Assembly (NCBI GenBank): GCA_964035545.1
Contig: OZ037765.1
Span: 2,909,001-2,973,000, forward strand
Length of the DNA: 64,000 bases
Source: Bugula neritina
Taxonomy: Eukaryota > Bryozoa > Gymnolaemata > Cheilostomatida > Bugulidae
Direction: 5' to 3'
Shown: one piece after another, positions 14,050 through 26,503 of the stretch
Numbering within the stretch: the stretch's first letter is position 1
How the letters are laid out: each line of letters starts with the position of its first letter
Notes under the pieces: model-generated
The model's database searches: none
The model's input: only the letters and a program-made list of their open reading frames with translations
Told to the model about the DNA's origin: nothing
Position numbers and translations under genes: made by a program

Positions 14050-17000
14050 ATGGATTCAGGAGATGAAAGAGCTCCTCTGCTCCTTACCCGAACAGTTATT
14101 CAGCCCTCTACTCAGCACACTTTAGCTTGTGCGGCAGTCATTGCAGCCAACTTTTTTGAGAGACTTGCTTATTTCAGCATTGCTGGAAATTTAGTTTTCT
14201 TTCTAAGTAAAGAACCTTTGTGCTGGCCAATATCATTGGCTACAGTCACCATACTCGTATTAACAGCTATAACATATCACTTGGGTTTAATCAGTGGATG
14301 GCTCTCCGACAGCTATTTTGGCAGATACCGAACTATTTTAGCCGGTTACATTATCTACATATTGGGTTACGGTTTCTTTCTTTATGTTACTTATTATTCT
14401 CAACATCCTGCAACACCTGAGAATGTAACTGATGAGGGCACTTCCTGTAATTCGAAATGGGGAAGCTATGGAAAGCCCCCGGTTTGTGCAAAATCACACT
14501 GCTGGATAGTGTTGTATATAGGAGTCATATTGGTGGGGATCGGAGCTGGCACTGTTAGTACTAACCTGACATCATTTGGTGGTGACCAGGTGGGTTATGT
14601 TGACCTTGTATATTGGTCATCAGTTGGGTTGTGTGTAACTTTATATGGAAAATTAATTTTTATGGCTGTGTTTCATCTGTTTTGAAGTCATTTTAGGCTA
14701 TTGAGAGCATTAGATTAATCCTAAAAGCTTGATTTTGGCCAAGTGTAAATTATTGTTGCAATAATTTACTGTTGATATCCTTTTAGTCGGACCAATTTTC
14801 TGTTATATCAGGGTTTTCTATTTCCCTAAATATGAAGTTCTAGTAGATACAGAAGGTATGCATAATTACAGGTTTTGAACCAAGTTAGCTTATATATATG
14901 GGATTTTAGTACAAGGTATATTCCTACTATGCCATATCATAACGCTGTGCTCTTTCTAGTCTATTGCTGTCCATGTAGGCACGGAGCGGTGGCATCAAAT
15001 CTACCCATAGGTTTTTCACAGGATATTACTGGTCTATCAATATGGGTGCTCTTCTGGCACTAGTGGGCGTGGCTATCATTCAGGACGTAAACTATTTCAA
15101 TGGATTCATTGTGTCAGGATCTTCACTTATTCTCAGTTTTCTGTTATTTTTATTGGGTAAGTCTATAGTGTTGATCCATTCTATAGATAGCTAATTCTAC
15201 CTTGCTTGGTTATTTTCATGTTTTACACGGCTGGTTATTGACTTTTGTAGCTAATTAGGTTTATATCAAAGAAGTTTTATCATCAGATAGTATTTTCATT
15301 ATACTATATAGCATGTGTATATTGCTTCTTCAATTAGATGGGCATAAAACACCCAACAAGACTTTTTTGTACCTAAACTTAGGAAGGATGTTTTGCTAGC
15401 AGTAATAGCTTCTGTTTTATGTACTGAAATGGAATTAGTAATTTTTTATAACTTTTTTATTTGATTTGTCAATTTACTATTATGAATGTAAATATCGAAT
15501 GAAATTATCAAAATAACATGAGTGACTTGTTTTCGGAACCCTCTGTTCAACGTGTAGGTAGACTCAACTTCATGGAAACATCCTTCGCTATTGTGCATAT
15601 GGACCCACATCACTGACTTTTTTCTATTTTTCAACCTATGACATAAACTACTATTTGATGAAAATACAAACAAACAAACAAACAAACAATATTGCAAGTT
15701 ATTTTATTGATTTGGATTGCAGGTACAAAGCTGTACATTAGAAGACCAGCAGGTGCCATTAATATCTTCAAAATAGTATATCGTGTGATAAGCAACGCTT
15801 GCTATGTGAAAAGGAACTCCAGTATTCAGTAAGTTTTATTTTCTAACCATTTATAATGCATAATTATAGTAGTATTCTTTTTGTGTATTGATTTACATTT
15901 TCTATTATTTTCATTTGATGATGAACTGTAATATTTTGCAGCCTAATATTAACTGCGTAATTTTTTCAACATTTCGTAAAATATTAGCTTAGTCTGCGGA
16001 TATATTATTTGTAGGGATGATGGAACAGTTCACAATTTCTTAGACTATTCCAACATGGAACATGAAGGTGGAGAGTTTAATGTCAATCAAATTGAAGATG
16101 TCCGACGTCTTTGGAAATCGTGTAAAGTGTTTCTACTGACAATACCCTACTGGGTGTGCTACAGTCAGGTAGAGCAATGGTAGACTTGAACATAATTTTC
16201 TAGTTTATATACAAACCCAAAACTAATTAAAACTATAATACAAAATGAATATATTGATTTTAAAAGGCTCTCCAGTGTGTGGTTTTATTTTTCTCACATA
16301 CTGGCTTGCAGTGTTTTGCTAACTACACGTTTTCTCAACTTCTAACTTGCAATTTATTTTCTAATAACTGTTTCTCTTCATGTCTTTCTCCTGGTCTAGT
16401 TATTTGATGTTATCTTTGCAGATGGTTTTCAATCTTTTCCTTTTACAAGGACTGCATTTACGTGTGCGTTTTGACAATCAATCCAAATGCGTTTCAAACA
16501 GTCCAATCAAATCCCAGGGAGCTAGAGCCAATCTGTGTGACAACACCTCTCATATAAACTATACTGATGACAACGGAATTCCGGTGAGTCTAAAACTTGA
16601 AGTCCTACTTGATTGTAGCTTTTAATAGGATAATAATAATAACCTTACATATTTAGTTTTGTATTATCTTTTAAATGCTTTGCTATAGTTGAATACTTGT
16701 ATCATAATCCTGTGATCACATAATGTTTACATAGGAACATTGATTTTAAGTTGTGGTTTTTAAAACAAATGTTTTCGGATTGGATAGTATTTAGCATATA
16801 TATATTTTTTTAATAAATTGCTATAGTTTTTAGTAATATAGACACATATATAATATTTTAGATTATATAATATAATACTATTTCAGATTCCTCCAGCCTC
16901 TCTTGCTGCATTCAATGCCGTTTTCATAGTGCTGTTTCTTCCCTTGATACCAACGTGCTACAGGTTTCTCTCTAAGAGGGGAATTGAGGCCCTGACATGG

Positions 17001-18456
17001 CGCAGGTTGTGGCTGGGCATGCTTCTAGCATCTTTGGCTCTTTTAGCTGGCGGTTTACTCGAGTATTTCAGACGGGCAGACATTGCGAAATGTGGCCTTT
17101 TTCGTCAAGTTATTGGTGTGCAAGTATAACACTCCATGATTTGAGTAAATGACAAACAATTTTTAGTAAGAGTCATTAGAAGACTGAAATTCACCTGAAG
17201 TATAAAATTCATTTGAACATTAAAAATTTTAAAAAGTGTCTGCTGGATAAAGAATTTGACTTTTGCTGTACTTTGATATTGTAATGTTTAGGCAGTGTGC
17301 ACTATGTCGCTAGCTTTTACTTTACTTCTATTTGTTACTTACAAGTCAAGATATAATGAGGTTGGAACTGTCACTGAAATTATTTTCGTTATTGTTTGTA
17401 GGTGGTACATATTATGACGCCTCACCAAATTTATCCTTGTTGTGGCAAATACCTCAGTATTGTCTGGTGGGAGCTAGCGAAGTCTTCTTTGTTGTTACAG
17501 GTATGTTTCATATCTACTCAAGTGTAGCATATTTAACTCAAGAAATAGCTCATCCCCCTTTAGCTCATTATATACGTATCTCATTCCCTTAATTTATTAC
17601 CAGTGCCACCCCTGTGCTTATTACTAATGTCATCATCTTAGTCCATTACTTATGCCCCCATTTCAGTTCACTGCTACTTTCTAGTGTCTCCATAGTTCAA
17701 TACTGGTGCCCCCCCTCCCCCCCCCCCCGTAGTTAACTACTGCATCAATCTCATGATATGCATGCCTATTGAATTGGTGTTAGGCATCATGTAGCAATTG
17801 CTTTCCTTTCAAACTCAACCAAATCTCCAAGTTTTTTTATATATCAGGAAAAAAAGAATCCTTACGATCTAAAAAGATTATGCATTTCTGACGGCAATAA
17901 CCATGATAATAATATGGTGTGGTTTACAAGTATCTGTTCAGACTTCCACCAGAGCACAATTTTTGACATTGTGTAGCATAATCAAATATATTACAGATAT
18001 CAATAATTAAACACGTTATTTCTATAATTCAGAATAATAATTTCTTGTATTAGCTATTTAATATTTATTGCAGGTATTGAATACGCCTACATAGAGTCAC
18101 CTATCAACATGCAAGGCGTTGTTATGGGACTTTTCTGGCTTGCTAGCGGAATTGGGAATTTTATTGGTCTTACCCTGCCATATATATTTCAATATATTGG
18201 GGACATTTGGCAACCTAAAAAGTATATTAATTGTAGTAGAATTGACAAATATTTTTTCATACTAGCAATTTTTATGTTAATTTACTCCTTTATTTTTATC
18301 TGCATATCCAAATGTTGTGATCTTAGTTTGGACAGTGTTATTGTGGAAACGCATCAGAAACGCAACAATTCAGAACCCGAAAGCGCTTCTGCTACTCCTC
18401 AACTTGCACGTCGACGTGCTGTTCGGCCGGTTAATTTTGAATCTTCAGTCGAATAA
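14050..18456 (+). CDS. SLC15A4: SLC15A3/A4-type peptide/histidine transporter, tandem copy 2
   Basis: Eight exons: 14050-14589, 14979-15156, 15723-15828, 16015-16168, 16422-16583, 16887-17115, 17402-17500, 18074-18456; total 1851 nt (616 aa), no stops. Same family, dileucine start (DERAPLL) and signatures as copy 1, to which it is very similar. Main differences: one extra N-terminal residue, three fewer residues in the exon 5 loop, and a changed tail of exon 5 (DDNGIP). Asn34 replaces the first Glu of ExxER and Ser170 replaces the TM4 Lys. The luminal loop between TM3 and TM4 is complete, with an N-glycosylation site (PENVT) and Cys residues. Exon 6 again uses a GTGTGC donor (17116). The upstream block has a CLEAR-like E-box. 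Confidence 0.93.
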
Positions 18457-19068
18457 CTTAAGTGTTTGAAAGTGAATAATATAATTTCACATCTTATAAG
18501 GTTATGATCTTATTCAGGCAACAGGGAATTAACCTGGTTCATTGCTCAAATATTTGTTTAAGTTCTATTGAATATTGTTATTATATTTTTCGAACTGCAT
18601 TCATATCTAGTATGGCTAATTTACATATTTTTTCACTGTTTTGCTATTTTTATTAGAAACATGCATGTATATTTTCATATAAAACGTTATTATATAAAAA
18701 CTGTACAATATTTTATAAATATAATGCATTTGTCTATTAACTATTAGCCTGATACTAGAAGCAATCTCCATTGTTTTTATTGTTTATAATAATAACTTGA
18801 TGCAGTCTAACAAGCTGTGTTAAACTGATTTTCATATCGGTTATCTCATGAAAACACTTCCTTATTATTTGACTGATATTGCATCTCAAAAGTTCAAATA
18901 TACTGAACTGTTGAGAAATTATTCAGCATTTTATCAAGTTTTGATAAGAATTATAAGTTACTGCAATTCATGCTACATAAATGCAGTTAAACTCAGTAAA
19001 AATGGCAAGATTTTTTGCTGCCAACCAGGAAAAAATATGCCCTCTACTTGACAGCCACAATGCCGATA
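18457..19068. other. 3' flank of SLC15 copy 2
   Basis: Noncoding DNA homologous to 11687-12348 and 25874-26503. The AATAAA seen after copy 1 is altered here. Nothing else is recognised. Confidence 0.5.
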
Positions 19069-19244
19069 TCATGAATTTCCTGGTAACTGATATTTAACAT
19101 CATGTCTTTTGATAACAGTTTCTGGCATACAGTACACAGGGTTGACTTGTGCTATAGAAATGTCTCCCAAAAGAGAGAGACCAGCCAAACCAAACAGAGT
19201 ATGAAATGGATCCACCATATCGCCGGGTTTATCAGCAAACCCTC
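19069..19244 (-). pseudogene. RABGGTB: Truncated terminal exon of RABGGTB, remnant 2
   Basis: Second copy of the 3' part of the RABGGTB last exon, cut at exactly the same base (after CAAACCCTC, 19244) as remnant 1. The shared breakpoint shows that both units come from one original duplication that was then copied again. It is nearly identical to the real exon, so the event is recent or gene conversion acts. Confidence 0.93.
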
Positions 19245-19980
19245 ATTAGTAATTCTATTGTAAGTTGGATAGCTAAAGTCAAAGTGCAGATAACTTTAAT
19301 CAATAGTATTTCAAATTATTAATTTCAATAAAGTGATAGATGCTTTAAGTTTGCTGTCACATGTGTTAAAAATCAAAACATTGTTAGAAAATACAAATAC
19401 ACAGGTTGACTTGTATTTTGGCATTTTTGTCTTTGTGCAAGCTTATCAATTTATGAAATCTAGCAAATGTCACACACAATAAGATAGAAAGTTTCCATTT
19501 TACTGATGACTTTCTAATATTCATTATAATATATAATATAATTATATTATATACTGTATATATAATATAATTATGTTCGTGCGTGTGTGTGTGTGTGTGT
19601 GTGTGCATATATATGTTATTGGGAGCATAATTAGAATATAATTGTAAAAGTGTATAGGTGAAAATAGTGCATGGTTTTTATGTATACACACACAAATTGA
19701 AATAAAGCAACCGGGGCCATGATATCCTGTTATAGTGATTAGTTTTGGTTACACAAAACAACATAATCTCAGCATGCCTTTCCTACAGGCTACAACACAT
19801 GCATCTTCTAATTATTTACACCATATTTTGTCCAATTATATAAAACTATATTATCTTCAATCACAAACAATGATAATATTTTCATATAACAGACACGTGT
19901 ACCCTTCTGTGATAGATTATAATAATATTATTTGCCATTTGGTTGTCATATTAAAGGAGTTGTCAGCTTCCATCTTTTAG

Positions 19981-19998
19981 TCACATGACGCCCACGTG
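19981..19998. promoter_or_regulatory. Paired E-boxes upstream of SLC15 copy 3
   Basis: TCACATGA (19981-19988) and CACGTG (19993-19998), equivalent to 13200-13218. The second box here reads CCACGTGA, so one base of the CLEAR palindrome is lost. Confidence 0.35.
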
Positions 19999-20097
19999 AC
20001 TGAAGCGCTATTTAAAAACATTACTCTCGCGCAATATTTATAATAATATTATTAAGATTCAACCGGGTTTATTATATCTAACCCAATAGGCAATAGC

Positions 20098-20700
20098 CTA
20101 GTAATACTAATACTAATAGTAATAGTATTACTAGTAGTATTACTATTACATTTACTGTAATACTAATAGTATTAGTAATAATAATATTAATAGTAATACT
20201 AATTACTAATAGTAACTAAATTTAAATAACTATAACTATAAGTATGAAGTTAAAGTATTAGTATAATATTTATAATTAAAATTCCGTTAATTAATTATTT
20301 TGAATGTTATTATAATTAATAACTCATGATAAAATGATGCTAAAAAACTGATAAAAAGCATAACAATTGAAACAGTAATCTATTAAATAGTATTAGTATT
20401 ACTATTGCTATTAGTATTACTATTGCTATTAGTATTACTATTAGTATTACTATTACTATTACTATTAGTATTACTATTAGTATTAGTATTACTATCATAG
20501 TAATACTAATACTAATAGTAAAACTAAAACTACAGGAGTACATAAAATTTAAGTGATAAAACTAAATGAGTAAATGTAATACTAATAGTATTAGTATTAC
20601 ATTTACTCATTTAGTTTTATCACTTAAATTTTATGTACTCCTGTAGTTTTAGTTTTACTATTAGTATTACTATTACTATTAGTATTACTAGGTGTAACAG
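20098..20700. repeat. Hexanucleotide repeat region, expanded copy
   Basis: TATTAC/TATTAG repeats at 20098-20236 and 20383-20700 flanking AT-rich DNA, with a perfect palindrome inside (separate entry). The equivalent tract upstream of copy 2 is shorter and has no palindrome. Confidence 0.85.
20507..20669. repeat. 163-bp near-perfect palindrome
   Basis: Two inverted arms of 80 bases meet around a 3-base centre (20587-20589). I found no mismatch when reading the arms against each other. The outer parts are hexanucleotide repeat; the inner part is unique sequence (CTACAGGAGTACATAAAATT) that occurs once, in one orientation and diverged, upstream of copy 2 (about 13395-13440). The block was therefore copied in inverted orientation. 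Confidence 0.9.
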
Positions 20701-21160
20701 ACACTAACTTGAAACTAAGAGCGTCGCTGTAAGTGTAAGTATCACTATCAATAAAACCAAATACGTTTTTTATTATTATAATATTAATTAATTATTACCA
20801 TTAATTATCAATTATTATTAGCTTTAGGCATTTTCACTGAAGATCTATATTAGCACTCAGCTAGTGGTGATCATAGTTGCACTTGCATAATACTAATTGC
20901 CATAGTATTCATAGTTCTTGCCATGTATTTAATTTATAATTATCAACATAATCACAATGACAGCTATACTTTTGCTCATTGATCGTGGGTAAATTGGAAT
21001 GAGAATATGTGAGTGAGTAAGTTGTTATTGTCTTTGTAAACATTCCAGTGACTATTAAAATAATTTCTTTTCTGCAACCATTTGAAAAAGGTGTTTTTTA
21101 ATTTTCAAAACAAGTTTTGATTGCTAGTGTTGTTTGTAGATATTTAGTTAGTGGACTATT

Positions 21161-24100
21161 ATGGAGTCAAATGAAAGAGCTCCTCTGCTCCTTACCAGGA
21201 CCATTATTCAGCCCTCCACTCAGCACACTCTGGCATGTGCGACAGTCATTGCAGCAAACTTTTTTGAGAGGCTCGCGTATTTCAGTTTTGCGGGAAATTT
21301 AGTTTTCTTTCTAATTAAAGAACATCTGGATCTGCCAATCCCATTGGCTACAGTCACCATACTCATATTAACGGCTATCACATCTTGCATGGGTTTACTC
21401 AGCGGGTGGCTATCCGACAGCTATCTTGGCAGATATCCAACTATTGTAGCTGGTTACATTATCTACATTTTTGGTTATGTCGTTTTTGTTCATTATATGT
21501 TGTATATAGGAGTCATATTGGTGGGGATCGGAGCTGGCACTGTTCGTACTAACCTGCTATCATTTGGTGGTGACCAGGTGGGTTGTGTTAACCTTGTATA
21601 TTAGTCATCAGGTAGTTTATGTTCACCTTGTATATAGTATTCAGGTGGACAGTGTTTACCTTGTATATGGCAGATTAATTTGTATGGCTGTGTTTCATTT
21701 GTTTGAAGTCAACATTTTAAGCTATTAAAAACATTAGATCAACCTTGGAAGCCTGATATTGGTAAAATGTAAATCATAACAATATTTAATTGCAAAACTT
21801 TTTTTGACTCCAGTGCATAACCAATGCTCATTATTGATTATTTAAATTTTAGAACTTCAATTCAACAAATAATGCATCATTTTTTTCTGAAATCATGACT
21901 ACTACCACAAGGTACATGTATATAAACTTGGGATTTTTTAACAACACCCAGTTGAAGATACGTTATGTTTGGTTGAAGCTGGTTCATGTACATTTAGGTT
22001 TCGTTTGAAGCATGTATTCGCTGTCCATGTAGGCACGGAGCGGTGGCATCAGGTCTACTCATAGGTTTTTCACAGGATACTACTGGTCTATCAATCTGGG
22101 TGCTCTTCTGGCACTAGTAGGTGTGGCTATCATTCAGGACTGGAGCTTTTTCTATGGATTCATTGTGGCAGAATCTTCACTTCTTCTCAGTTTTCTGTTA
22201 TTTTTATTGGGTAAGTCTTAGTCTATAGTGTTGATCTATTCTATAGACAGCTAATTTTACGTTGCTTAGTTTTTTTATTCTTACCAGTGTCTTAACTTTT
22301 GTAGTAGATTAGAAATTTATATTGTAGATGTTATATTATCAGATGGTATTGCTACAGTGTTCTAGGGTGATTTATATTGCTACTTCATCAACAGGAAAAG
22401 CACCACAAAAGCTCAATTTTACTTTATTTTTTCTAGTGTAATTTTTTTGGAGTAGTAATTTCTGGTTGATGTGATAAAATTGCAGTTTTATAGTTTTATT
22501 TTTCATATTTCAAGTCATTATTATGGGAAATTCCAAGTATGCCTAATGAAACTATCTAAACAAGTTTTAGTATAACTTCTAACTTATATTATGGAATATC
22601 TACTCAACAAGTGTAACTTGAATCTAAACTTTACTTCATGGAAACATTCTACTTACAATAGTGCCAGTGATTTTATCTTATTTGTAATGCAGGTAAAAAG
22701 ATTTACATTGAAAGATCACCTGGTGCCGTTAGTGTTTTTAAAGTAGTATATCGCATAATATGCAATGCTTACTATGTGAAAAGGAACTTCACTATTCGGT
22801 AAGTTTTATTTTCTAATTATTTCAAATACATAATTACATAATTATAATAATATTCTTTTTGTGTATTGGTAGACATTTTCTATTATTTTGATTTGGTGAT
22901 GAACTGTAATATTTTGCAGCCTAAATTTTTTCAAGATTTTGTAAAATATTAGCTTAGTCTGTGGATATATCATTCATAGGGATGATGGAACAGTTCACAA
23001 TTTCTTAGACTATGCCAACATGGAACATGAAGGTGGAGAGTTTAATGTCAATCAAATTGAAGATGTCCGACGTCTTTGGAAGTTGTGTAAAGTGTTTCTA
23101 CTGACCATACCCTACTGGATGTGTTACAGTCAGGTAGAGCAAAGATGGAGAAAGTTGGGACATACACATACTATTTTTCATTTCATATGAAAGGCCATGT
23201 CCATGTATATAAGATTTTCTAAATTAAACTGTTGATATAAACTGAATTTATTAGTTCAGATAAATTTTCCAGCGCATAGTTTCATTGTATTCAAGGTTGC
23301 AAATTGTTACCAACTGTTGAATTTTATAAATTTTCTTGTTATGTCTTATAGTAGGCCTATTCAATTTAGCAATAGATTTTCATCCATGGCTTTCTCTCTT
23401 TCTCTCTCCGCCCCCCTCCCTCTCTCACTCTGGCGTCATTCTGTTTTAGTTATTTGGTGTTTTCTCTGTAGATGGTATTTAGTGTCTTCCTTTTACAAGG
23501 ACTTCATTTGCGTGTGCACTTTGACAATCTCACTGCCTGCCCTTCAAACCTTACTACTAGTACCACAAAAACAGAGGGAGCTGGAGCAAATCTGTGTCTG
23601 AATATATCTTACATGGAGCAATCTATTGAGAGTAGATTTTTAGTGAGTTTGAAATATGAATTCTTAGCTAATGATAGCTTTTAATAAAAACTAGCAACTC
23701 ATGTTGATAATTTTTTTATTATTCTGCAATTGCAATGCAATGTAGCTGTAGTTGTGTGTTTATATCATGATTCTGTTCTTGCAATATTTAAATTGTAGTT
23801 TCTACAATCATTTCTTATACAAATTTGATTTTTCTAGTGTGCATTTGTGTTTGACAAGTTTATTCACCTGATTCTCTAGTTTCTGACAATGCTGGATGAC
23901 ATTAACGAGGTTGTTACTATTTCAGATTCCTCCTGCCTCTCTTGCTGCATTCAATGCCATTTTCATAGTGCTGTTTCTTCCCCTGATACAAAGGTGCTAC
24001 AGGTTCCTCTCTAAGAAGGGGATTGAGGCCCTGACATGGCGCAGGTTGTGGCTGGGCATGTTTCTGGCATCTTTAGCTTTGTCAGCTGCCGGTTTACTCG

Positions 24101-25873
24101 AGTATTTCAGACGGAAAAATATTGCTGAATGTGGCCTCTATCGTCAATCTATTGGTGTGCAAGTATATCAATATTGAATTAAAATTGTTAACACATTGAA
24201 AAAGTATCAGTGTTTAATAAATAACAAAATTCATTTGAATAGAAAAAACCACCCTGTGCTGTAGTTTTGCTTACATCTGATCTTATTACTGTTTATAGGG
24301 AATACATATTATGACACCCCACCACGTATATCTGTATTATGGCAAATACCTCAGTATTGTCTGGTGGGAGCTAGTGAAGTCTTCTTTGTTGTTACAGGTA
24401 TGTTTCATATCTACTCAAGTGTAGCATATTTAGCTCAAGAAATAGTTCATCTCCATAATTCACTACTAGTGCTCCCCTTAATTCATTACTAGTGCCCTCC
24501 TCAGTTCACTTCTAGTGCCCTCCCCTTTAGTTCACTACTAGCTTCAATTACATAACCCAAGTTTAATAAATGTATATTTGACACCAGTGTATGATTGCTG
24601 CTCTTAAAATAAATCCTCATCATTATCTACTTGTTTTATCCCCCAACTGATTTCACACAACCAGTAAAAACAAAATTATGGCACTATAAAAAAATAGTTC
24701 TGCAATTTTAGCTGCTATGAGCATAATACTATGATTTACAAGTTTCTTTGCATGCCTCTATCAGTTTTGACATTGTACTCCCCTGTTCACAAATTACCGT
24801 ATCGTAAACCGTAACAGAGCAAACAAAATGGTGCCGCTGTTACGTTTTGTCAACAGTCGTTCACACATTGACGTAAAAGTACAGATGTGACCAATCATAA
24901 CAAAGCTAACTCTTGTCTGCTGTGACTTATACGCCTTTGGATATTATTCACAACTTATTGCAACATTCTTTTCAAAAGATAAGGTTACAATGCTATTGAT
25001 TAAAGAAAAGCAATAAAATGAAAAAGATCTCTCTTTTAAATACATGATTCTTTAAAATAATTGTGCAAACTAATTTGAATGATAAATATTTTAGCCGTCC
25101 AAATATTTTTTAAGTTTTTAGTTTGCATGCTTTTGTGATTAGGGAAAGCTAGATTTTGAAGCTGAGTTTAATTTAAACAAGCCGGATGAAGATTTTTTAA
25201 TCAATTAAGAATTTTGAATTGGTTAAATTGAATCAACAATAAGCGACTAAAGTGAACAAGCTAAAATGTTCCTTAAATTTTAGTACCGGATCAACTCTAC
25301 CCAATAGGAGCTCGTTGTAATTTTTTGAATCAAGCACTGCTTGATCAACGATTCAGCCTGGATGTTATCAAAGATGGCGGATACTTGCTGTTACGTTACG
25401 GCAATGTTTGAACAGGGGGAATGGCATAATAAAATATATTACGGACACTATAGTTCAACATCGTTTTCCTGTATTTGCTATTTATTGCAGGTATTGAATA
25501 CGCATATTTCGAGTCACCTATCAACATGCAAGGCATTGTTATGGGCCTCTTATGGCTTGCTAGAGGGATTGGGAATTTAATTGGTATTGCTTTGCTATAT
25601 GGATTTCAATATTGTAAAAACATATTGTCCACATCAAAATATCTTGATTGTAATAGATTTGACTGGTATTTTTGTATATTAGCAATTTTTATGTTAATTT
25701 TCTCCTTCATATTTATCTGCATATCAAAATGTTGTGATCTTAGTTTAGACAGTGTTATTGTTGAAACGCATCAAAGACGCTACAACTCAGAAACTGAAAG
25801 CGCTTCCGCTACTCCTCAACTTGCCCGTAGACGCACTGTTGTACCCGTTAATTTTGAATCTTCGGTCAAATAA
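21161..25873 (+). CDS. SLC15A4: SLC15A3/A4-type transporter, tandem copy 3, luminal loop deleted
   Basis: Eight exons: 21161-21577, 22033-22210, 22693-22798, 22980-23133, 23472-23642, 23926-24154, 24299-24397, 25491-25873; total 1737 nt (578 aa), no stops. Same family and exon structure as copies 1 and 2, but the most diverged. Exon 1 is 123 nt shorter than in copy 2: an in-frame loss of 41 codons removes nearly the whole luminal loop between TM3 and TM4, including its N-glycosylation site and Cys residues, leaving TM3 almost joined to TM4 (VFVHYMLYIGV). Asn33 replaces the first Glu of ExxER and Arg129 the TM4 Lys. Intron 7 holds a 640-bp insertion absent from copies 1 and 2. Open frame and normal splice sites argue that it is expressed, but function is less certain. 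Confidence 0.88.
24780..25420. mobile_element. Insertion with degenerate inverted ends in intron 7 of SLC15 copy 3
   Basis: Intron 7 of copies 1 and 2 reads continuously through the place where copy 3 has about 640 extra bases (between GACATTGT and GCATAAT). The insert starts CCCCTGTTCA and ends TGAACAGGGG, and the ends stay similar inward (CCGTA..CGTAACAG). It looks like a small nonautonomous DNA transposon. No clean target-site duplication is visible and no transposase frame is present. Confidence 0.6.
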
Positions 25874-26503
25874 CTTAAGTGTTTGAAAGTGAATAATCTG
25901 ATTTCACACCTTATATGACCGTGATCCTATTCAGGCGGCAGGGAATTAATCTGATACATTGCTCAAATATTTGTTTAAGTTCTATTGAATATTGTTATTA
26001 TATTTTTTTACAAGTTGAACTGCATTCTTATCAAGTATGGCCAATTTACATTTTTTTAGTTTTTTTGCAATTCTTACTAGAAACATACATGCATATTTTC
26101 ATATAAAACATTATTATATAAAAATTGTACAATATTATATAAATATAATGCATTTGTCTATTAACAATTAGTCTGATACAAAAAACAATCGCCATTGTTT
26201 TTATTATTTATGATAACTTGAAACAGTATATAACCAGTTGTGTTAAACTGATTGAGAAAACATTAACATATTGGTAATCTCATGAAAACACTTCCTGATT
26301 ATTTGACTGATATTGTATATCAAAAGTTCAAATATACTGAACTATTGAGAAAATAATCCAGAATTTCATCTAGTCTTGATAAGAGTGATAAGTTACTGCA
26401 ATTCATGCTACATATATACAGATAAACTCAGTAATAATGGAAAGTTCTTATAGTGCCATTCAGGAAACAATATGGCCTCTACTTGACAACCACAATGCAG
26501 ATA
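25874..26503. other. Region between SLC15 copy 3 and RABGGTB (convergent genes)
   Basis: Noncoding 3' flank shared with units 1 and 2. It must hold the polyadenylation sites of both converging genes; TTTATT at about 26198 would be AATAAA for RABGGTB. No other gene is seen. Confidence 0.5.

Larger units (their letters stand above)
13985..19244 (+). repeat. Tandem duplication unit 2 (SLC15 copy 2 plus RABGGTB exon remnant)
   Basis: Second copy of the unit, with the same exon order and a RABGGTB remnant cut at the same base as in unit 1. It lacks the large (TA)n tracts of unit 1 and carries a poly-C run at about 17710-17728 in intron 7. Confidence 0.9.
19245..21094. repeat. Shared spacer block B, copy 2 (upstream of SLC15 copy 3)
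   Basis: Matches 12525-13984 but is about 390 bp longer, because the hexanucleotide region has expanded and gained a large palindrome. It contains a short (GT)n run at about 19583-19604 and an E-box pair. No gene is seen. Confidence 0.85.
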
